From Synaphobranchus kaupii (lineage: Eukaryota; Chordata; Actinopteri; Anguilliformes; Synaphobranchidae), in contig CM056395.1 in the NCBI GenBank assembly GCA_029718625.1, positions 26,406,160-26,470,159 on the forward strand: 64,000 nt of DNA, in the 5' to 3' direction. Position numbers and translations under genes: made by a program. Below the pieces are notes generated by a model. It saw only the letters and a program-made list of their open reading frames with translations. It was not told where the DNA came from and made no database searches. Of this stretch, positions 59,113-64,000 are shown one piece after another. Position 1 is the first letter of the stretch. Each line of letters begins with the position of its first letter.

Positions 59113-59805
59113 ATGGCTACGAATGCCATTGCGCTTAAACTGCCGGAGTTCTGGGAATCGTCAGCTGCAGCATGGTTCTCGACGGTAGAGGCACAGTTTG
59201 AGATCCGGAAGATCACCGATGACAACACACGGTACTACTACGTTCTAGCAGCACTGGGAAGTTCCGTGGCCTCCAGACTAGTAGGCCTCCTCACAGACCC
59301 CCCTGACGCAGATAAATATGTGACTCTCAAGGCTCTGCTGCTTAAGACTTTTGAACTGTCTACTGCCGAGAGAGCTCATCGGTTGTTTGCTATCGAAGGC
59401 CTGGGGGATAGTAAACTGTCTGTGCTTATGGAGAAAATGTTGAACCTACTGGGTAAGGAGAAACCCTGTTTCCTGTTTATGGAACTATTCCTGCGCAACA
59501 TGCCAGCCCGGGTCCAGGTAACGCTGGCCAACACCACCATCACAGAGCCCCGCGCCCTTGCCGAAGAGGCGGACCGGTTCTTCCTGGCTACTCAGCGCTC
59601 GTCCCCAGACCTGCTAGCTCCCACCGTCAGCGTCCCACCGCCAGCCTATCGCACAGGGACCAGGGACAAGGCCACGCCTCCTGACCAGCGTGGAGCTACA
59701 GCAGGCCTCTGCTTCTACCACGCCAAATTCGGCGCCAGAGCTAAGCAGTGCCGTTCCCCCTGCGACTTCAAACCGGCGGGAAACGGGAAGGCCAGCGCTC
59801 AGTAG
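59113..59805 (+). CDS. Gag protein of the Gypsy element
   Basis: The 230-codon frame starts MATNAIALKLPEF. The capsid-like part (about residues 10-160) includes WFSTVEAQFEI and AERAHRLF, helical features of Ty3/Gypsy Gag in the Mag-like group. The C-terminus has one unusual zinc-binding motif, CFYHAKFGARAKQCRSPC, in place of a CCHC knuckle. Gag forms the particle that packages element RNA. The frame is intact. The stop TAG (59803-59805) lies in the loop of a stem-loop that forms part of a -1 frameshift signal leading into pol. Translation starts about 108 nt after the LTR. Confidence 0.94.
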   Translation: MATNAIALKLPEFWESSAAAWFSTVEAQFEIRKITDDNTRYYYVLAALGSSVASRLVGLLTDPPDADKYVTLKALLLKTFELSTAERAHRLFAIEGLGDSKLSVLMEKMLNLLGKEKPCFLFMELFLRNMPARVQVTLANTTITEPRALAEEADRFFLATQRSSPDLLAPTVSVPPPAYRTGTRDKATPPDQRGATAGLCFYHAKFGARAKQCRSPCDFKPAGNGKASAQ

Positions 59806-60683
59806 TGGCCCTGAGCGCTGGCGACACCAGCAGGCTGCTTTTCATCCGCGATACCATCTCCAACCGCAGGTTCCTCTGTGACACAGGTGCGCAGAGGAGC
59901 GTTATCCCCGCTTCAGAGATGGACACCATGAGTGGGGAGCAAGGGCCGCAGTTGGCGACCACTGACGGCAGCCCCATCCACTCCTACGGCATGCGGTCAG
60001 TGGAGTTATGTTTCGGGGGTCAACGGTTTGTTTGGGACTTTGTCATTGCGTCCATCGCTTTCCCCCTGCTCGGTGCAGACTTTCTGTGCGCCCATGGACT
60101 ATTAGTGGACATAATGAACAACCGCCTGGTCGACGCACAGACTTTCACCTCCTTCGCATGCACCCGCGGGGAGGCCGTCTATAGCGGGCTGTCTAGCTCA
60201 CTCTCGGAGGAGAACCAGTACCTTCGTCTATTGGCCGAATTCCCTGACCTCACCCAGCCCACCTTCTCTGCGCCCACCTCGAAACACGGGGTGGAGCACC
60301 ACATCGACACTAAGGGGCCCCCGGTCTACGCCAGGGCCAGGCGCCTCGACCCCGTCAAGCTGGCCGTCGCCGAGGCGGAGTTCGCGCATATGGAGCAGGT
60401 GGGCATCGTCCGCCGCTTGGACAGCCCTTGGGCTTCACCCCTCCACATCGTCGCCAAGCCTGGTGGCGGGTGGCGGCCATGCGGGGACTACCGCCGCCTC
60501 AACGATGCGACCACGCCCGACCGCTACCCAGTCCCACACATTCAGGACTTTTCAGTACACCTGTCGGGTAAGCGGGTTTTCTCTAAAGTGGACCTGGTGC
60601 GCGGGTACCGTCAGGTGCCTGTGCATCCCCGGACATCCCCAAGACGGCGGTCATTACACCCTTTGGACTTTTCGAGTTTCTGA
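59748..60683 (+). pseudogene. Pol, part 1: protease and N-terminal half of reverse transcriptase
   Basis: This frame is -1 to gag and overlaps its last 58 nt; the ATG-like opening is not needed if frameshifting is used. The aspartic protease motif is DTGAQRS (from 59880), followed by LLGADFL. The reverse transcriptase begins near KHGVEHHIDT, with GPPVYARARRL, SPWASPLHIV, WRPCGDYRRLN and SKVDLVRGYRQVPVHP, which holds the first catalytic Asp. After VHP (60629) the frame derails and stops at 60683. One base appears to be missing at about 60627-60632. The next segment continues the protein in another frame. Confidence 0.93.
59778..59821 (+). promoter_or_regulatory. Programmed -1 ribosomal frameshift signal (gag-pol)
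   Basis: The slippery heptamer G GGA AAC (59778-59784) is in register with the gag codons. A 7-nt spacer follows. A perfect 11-bp stem comes next: CCAGCGCTCAG (59792-59802) pairs with CTGAGCGCTGG (59811-59821). The 8-nt loop starts with the gag stop TAG. Pol lies in the -1 frame and is open throughout this region. All elements of a classical -1 frameshift site are present. Confidence 0.85.
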
Positions 60684-61687
60684 GGATGCCGTTTGGACTG
60701 AGAAACTCTGCTCAGTCTTTTCAGCGGCTGATGGACTCTGTGCTTCGGGACCTCCCCTTCATCTTTGTCTACCTGGATGACATTCTCATCGCTAGCGCCA
60801 CCGAGGGGGAGCACCTGTCTCATCTCCGGGCCCTCTTCGCGCGGCTCAGCCCGCACAGCCTGATCTTCAACTGGGCGAAGTGTCTGTTCAGGCTGGACAC
60901 CATCGACTTCCTCGGACACCGCGTCATGTGTGAGGGGGCTGCCCCCCTCCCCTCGAAGGTGGAAGTGGTCGCTGCCTTCCCACGCCCCCTCACAGTCCGG
61001 TCGCTGAGGGAGTTCATTGGGATGGTGACCTTCTACCATCGCTTCATCCCTCGGGCCGCTCACGTCCTGCAACCACTGTACGGGGCTCTAAAGGGCAAGA
61101 CCCCCAACCAGACTATCGAGTGGACCGCGGAGCGGGAGGGGGCCTTTAAAGACACCAAAGCTGCGCTGGCCCAGGCAGCCATGTTGGCCCACCCCTCGCA
61201 CACAGCGCCCATAGCCATCACCACTGACGCTTCCGACTACGCCGTTGGTGCGGTGTATGAACAATGGGTGGGAGGTGCCTGGCAGCCCCTCGCCTTCTTC
61301 AGCCGCCAGCTGTCACCCGGCGAGCGCAAGTACAGCACCTTTGACAGGGAGCTCCTCGGTCTGTGGCTCGCCATCAGACACTTCCGGTTTTTACTGGAGG
61401 GCCGCAACTTTACTGCCTTTGTGGACCATAAGCCCCTCACATTCGCTATGTCCAAAGCAGCGGAACCGTGGTCCACCCGCCAGCAGCGGCAGCTCTCCTT
61501 CATCTCTGAATTCACCACGGACATCCAGCACGTGGCGGGTAAGGCCAACCTGGTTGCTGACTACCTCTCCAGAGCGGAGTGGTCCAGCTGGTCTTGGACT
61601 ACTCTCGCATGGCCGCGGACCAGGCCACCGACCCCAGCATCCAGACCCTCAAATCGGCGGATACAGGGCTGCACCTGGAGGCGGTAG
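60632..61687 (+). pseudogene. Pol, part 2: reverse transcriptase (YLDD) and RNase H
   Basis: Picks up immediately after the frameshift with DIPKTAVITPFGLFEFL, LRMPFGLRNS and the catalytic YLDD box (60770-60781), then FLGHRV and FIGMVTFYHRFIP. RNase H follows: TTDASDYAVGAV, FDRELLGLWL and FVDHKPLTF, with acidic residues retained, then the connector AGKANLVADYLSR. The frame derails again after LSRAEW (about 61575) and ends at 61687, while the integrase continues in a third frame. Domain content and motifs are otherwise normal for Ty3/Gypsy. Confidence 0.93.
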
Positions 61688-63120
61688 CTTTCGGCGACTC
61701 GGGGGCCACGCTCCTGTGTGACATTTCCTCAGGTCCACCTCGGCCGGTGGTTCCTGTCAGCTGGAGGCACCCCGTGTTCGAGGCGGTGCATGGTCTGTCT
61801 CACCCGGGCAGGAAGCCGTCGGTGCGGCTAGTGGCGGCGAAGTTTGTGTGGCACGGGCTCAAAAAGGATGTGAGAGCCTGGGTCGACGCGTGCACAGCCT
61901 GCCAGCGCACCAAGGTCCACCGCCATATCAAAGCACCCCTGGAGCGTTTCTCCGTGCCCGAGCGGAGGTTCGACCAAGTGCACGTCGACCTGGTGGGTCC
62001 CCTGCCTCCATCCCACAGCTACACCTACCTCTTCACCATGGTGGACAGGACAACCCGCTGGCTAGAGGCGGTCCCCCTCTCCTCGATGACGGCCGCTGAC
62101 CTGGCCCGGGCGTTCATCGGGACGTGGGTTGTCCGGTTTGGCACTCCATCTGACCTCTCCTCTGACCGTGGCCCGCAGTTCACTTCGGAGCTGTGGAGCA
62201 CCGTGGCGGAGGGCTTGGGGGTTAAACTCCACCGTACCACCGCCTACCACCCCCAGGCTAACGGCCTGTGCGAACGTTTCCATCGGTCCATGAAGGCCGC
62301 CCTCCGAGCCAACCTGACGGACGGCAACTGGCTCGACAAACTTCCGTGGGTCACGCTCGGACTCCGGACGGCCCCCAAGGAAGACCTCCAGTCCTCCTCG
62401 GCCGAGCTGGTCTACGGGCAGCCGCTGCGGGTCCCCGGGGAGTTCATACCCAACACGACGGACCCCTGGTTTGCTGTGGCACAACGTGCCTCCCTGCTGG
62501 ACAGCACCAAGGTCTTCGCCCCTGTCCCCACGACTCAGCATGGCGTCCCTGCATCCCAGGTGCCCCCAGGCCTGCGGTCGGCGGGTTATGTATTCATCCG
62601 CCGTGACGCGCACCGCAGCCCACTGTACGACGGCCCGTTTCGGGTCCTGGAGCACGGGGCCAAGCACCTGGTAGTGGACATCGGCGGTAAGCCTGAGCAT
62701 GTTTCGGTGGACCGCGTTGAACCCGCACACCTGGACTTGGATCAACCAGTGGACTTGGCCATGCCTCCTCGCCGGGGCCGCCCCCCGGGCCAGCCTCCTC
62801 CCTCCCCCCTCACTTCCCCCCCCCCCGTCTCCGTTGCCCCCCGCCCCGTCCAACAGGAGGAGACCGTTTGCACTCCTGCTGTTTTCCCCGCCCCTCCTCC
62901 CGGAGTTGTTGCGGCCGGGCCATCCGCCCTCCATGCCACGTTGATTTTGTTTATTAGGGCGAATTCTGGGGGGGCTCATGTGGTGAACACTAGGGGTAAC
63001 AAATTCACCCCGGAACTGTGGGTGGGGTTAGGGGGATATATAAGTGCGTTGCACAGGAAGTATTGTCATTGCTGCTACATTCAAGTTGTACCTGTCGGTT
63101 TTAGTGTGTGTTGTTTTTAG
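61579..63120 (+). pseudogene. Pol, part 3: integrase
   Basis: Inserts the cDNA copy. The N-terminal zinc-binding HHCC region is visible (VHGLSHPG, then CTACQRTK). The catalytic core has Asp in VHVDLVGP (61987), Asp in SSDRGPQF (62164) and Glu in NGLCERFH (62272), with 35 residues between the last two, the D,D(35)E pattern. The C-terminal domain includes GPFRVLEHGAKHLVV and ends in a proline-rich tail (PPRRGRPPGQPPPSP). I see no chromodomain. The frame runs on through the polypurine tract and about 47 codons into the 3' LTR before stopping at 63120. Its upstream link is lost because of the frameshift near 61575. Confidence 0.92.
62961..62978 (+). other. Polypurine tract region
   Basis: GAATTCTGGGGGGG followed by CTCA directly precedes the 3' LTR. 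This is the expected place for the primer of plus-strand DNA synthesis. Confidence 0.75.
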
Positions 63121-63176
63121 CTAATAAAGTGAAGTATCCGTGAAGTTGCCTCTGTCCTCCGTCCTCCAGCACTACA
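62979..63176 (+). repeat. 3' LTR of the Gypsy element
   Basis: Same length and ends as the 5' LTR. It differs by C for T in ATTCACCCCGG, two changes in GTCATTGCTGC and two in CCTCCAGCAC. It is followed by GTTG, matching the base pairs before the 5' LTR. Confidence 0.96.
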
Positions 63177-63440
63177 GTTGCATGTTTTGTTTTTGTAATT
63201 TTTTGAATGCTTTTTGGTGGTACACTTACCAGTTTTCTTTTGTACAAAGTAAAGGTACCAATTTTGATTACACTAGGACACACCTATCACATGCTAGTAG
63301 TGCTGTTTTGAAAACACCTCTGTTGGTGTAACATTGTGGTAACATTAACTGAAAAGTGGTACCCAGTTTCTACCTGTAAACAGCAATAGGTACCAATATT
63401 GATGCTCATTTATTATGGGATTACCTTTTGATTTGGTGTT
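63177..63440 (-). repeat. Degenerate edge of the satellite, reverse orientation
   Basis: Segments such as GGTACCAATATTGATGCTCA and AGGTACCAATTTTGATTAC resemble the reverse-complement satellite phrase TGTACCAACTTTGATGCTTA, but with many changes. This looks like a decayed array border. Confidence 0.6.
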
Positions 63441-64000
63441 ATAGTATCTCCAATATGGTACCCATAGCGGTTTTCCCTTCACATAGCAAACTGTTCCAAC
63501 TTTGATGCTTAATTATTAAAAATCCCCACAACAACTTTTTCTGTGATTCACTGTACATAGACTATAGCACATCTAGTATATGGTAATAGTGTTTTTCTGA
63601 ACAAACATTTTGATTTGATCAAGTTATAGGGCCTCCAATATGGTACCCATAGCGGTTTTCCCTTCAAATCGCAAACTGTACCAACTTTGATGCTTAATTA
63701 TTAAAAATTCCCACAACAACTTTTTCTGTGATTCACTGTGGATAGACTATAGCACATCTAGTATATGGTAATAGTGTTTTTTTGAACAAACTTTTTGATT
63801 TGATCAAGTTATAGGGCCTCCAATATGGTACCCATAGCGGTTTTCCCTTCACATAGCAAACTGTACCAATTTTGATTCTTAATTATTAAAAATCCCCACA
63901 ACAACTTTTTCTGTGATTCACTGTACATAGACTATAGCACATCTAGTATATGGTAATAGTGTTTTTCTGAACAAACTTTTTGATTTGATCAAGTTATAAG
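63441..64000 (-). repeat. 185-bp satellite array, inverted relative to the 48-55 kb block
   Basis: CAATATGGTACCCATAGCGG recurs at 63451, 63636 and 63821, exactly 185 bp apart. Every phrase is the reverse complement of the left array. The monomers are mainly of the CTATGTGAAG and ATCACAG types. The array continues past the window end. Confidence 0.96.

Larger units (their letters stand above)
58807..63176 (+). mobile_element. Complete Ty3/Gypsy LTR retrotransposon (4370 bp)
   Basis: Two 198-bp LTRs bound a gag-protease-RT-RNase H-integrase region, the Ty3/Gypsy order. The flanking 4 bp GTTG (58803-58806 and 63177-63180) are a target-site duplication. There is no env. The LTRs differ at five positions without indels, about 2.5 percent. 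Pol carries two frameshifts, so this copy is not autonomous. The Gag type and short LTRs suggest a Mag-like lineage (inference). It inserted directly behind the LINE within the satellite region. Confidence 0.96.

Noticed and set aside
62062..62979. 305-codon minus-strand frame
   Set aside because: Shadow of the GC-rich integrase region on the opposite strand; no known domain.

Overview
This window is animal genomic DNA, almost certainly from a teleost fish. The evidence is an AT-rich background with scattered splice-like exons and no operons, a Tc1 transposon with the IR/DR end design known from salmonid and zebrafish elements, a tRNA-headed SINE ending in GGAT repeats, hAT remnants, many microsatellites and minisatellites, a ~185 bp satellite block, a non-LTR retrotransposon and a short-LTR Ty3/Gypsy element. 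I cannot fix the species.

Host genes are sparse. The best host signal is a short first coding exon on the minus strand (20653-20740). It encodes an alternative N-terminus of a Kv-channel interacting protein (KChIP, kcnip family) and ends in a phase-1 splice donor. No downstream kcnip exon was recognised to its left, which fits the very long introns of this family. Minisatellites crowd around it: a 44-bp array in the intron, and a CT/GA tract, a 75-bp array and a 65-bp array upstream. A second, weaker host locus lies on the minus strand at 33.7-38.7 kb. It has Thr/Ser/Pro-rich exons, a possible SEA-like exon and a proline-rich stalk plus transmembrane exon, in the order expected of a cell-surface mucin, but it is broken by transposons and at least one stop codon. 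Two weak plus-strand exon candidates lie at 47.06 and 47.77 kb.

Layout: 0-2.5 kb, no gene; 2.5-4.0 kb, 33-bp minisatellite; 6.2-8.0 kb, dead IR/DR Tc1 transposon; 8.46-9.03 kb, solo LTR with a 5-bp target duplication; 11.0-11.6 kb, TG-rich tract; 13.2-13.7 kb, internally deleted Tc1 relative; 16.1-16.7 kb, CpG-rich patch; 19.7-24.0 kb, kcnip exon within minisatellites; 25.3-30.2 kb, SINE copies and a 34-bp-arm hairpin; 33.7-38.7 kb, mucin-like exons interrupted by a nearly complete Tc1 (35.1-36.7 kb), a long palindrome and other relics; 40.7-45.6 kb, hAT-like remnant with first and last transposase exons but no catalytic middle; 48.4-55.5 kb, 185-187 bp satellite with a higher-order repeat; 55.5-58.8 kb, 5'-truncated LINE with an intact endonuclease/reverse-transcriptase frame; 58.8-63.2 kb, complete Ty3/Gypsy element with 198-bp LTRs; 63.2-64.0 kb, the same satellite in opposite orientation.

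The most striking piece of molecular machinery is in the Gypsy element. A GGGAAAC heptamer in the gag frame is followed, after 7 nt, by a perfect 11-bp stem-loop whose loop begins with the gag stop codon. The overlapping pol frame is exactly -1, which is the standard layout of programmed ribosomal frameshifting. I did not find a convincing undescribed multi-gene system.
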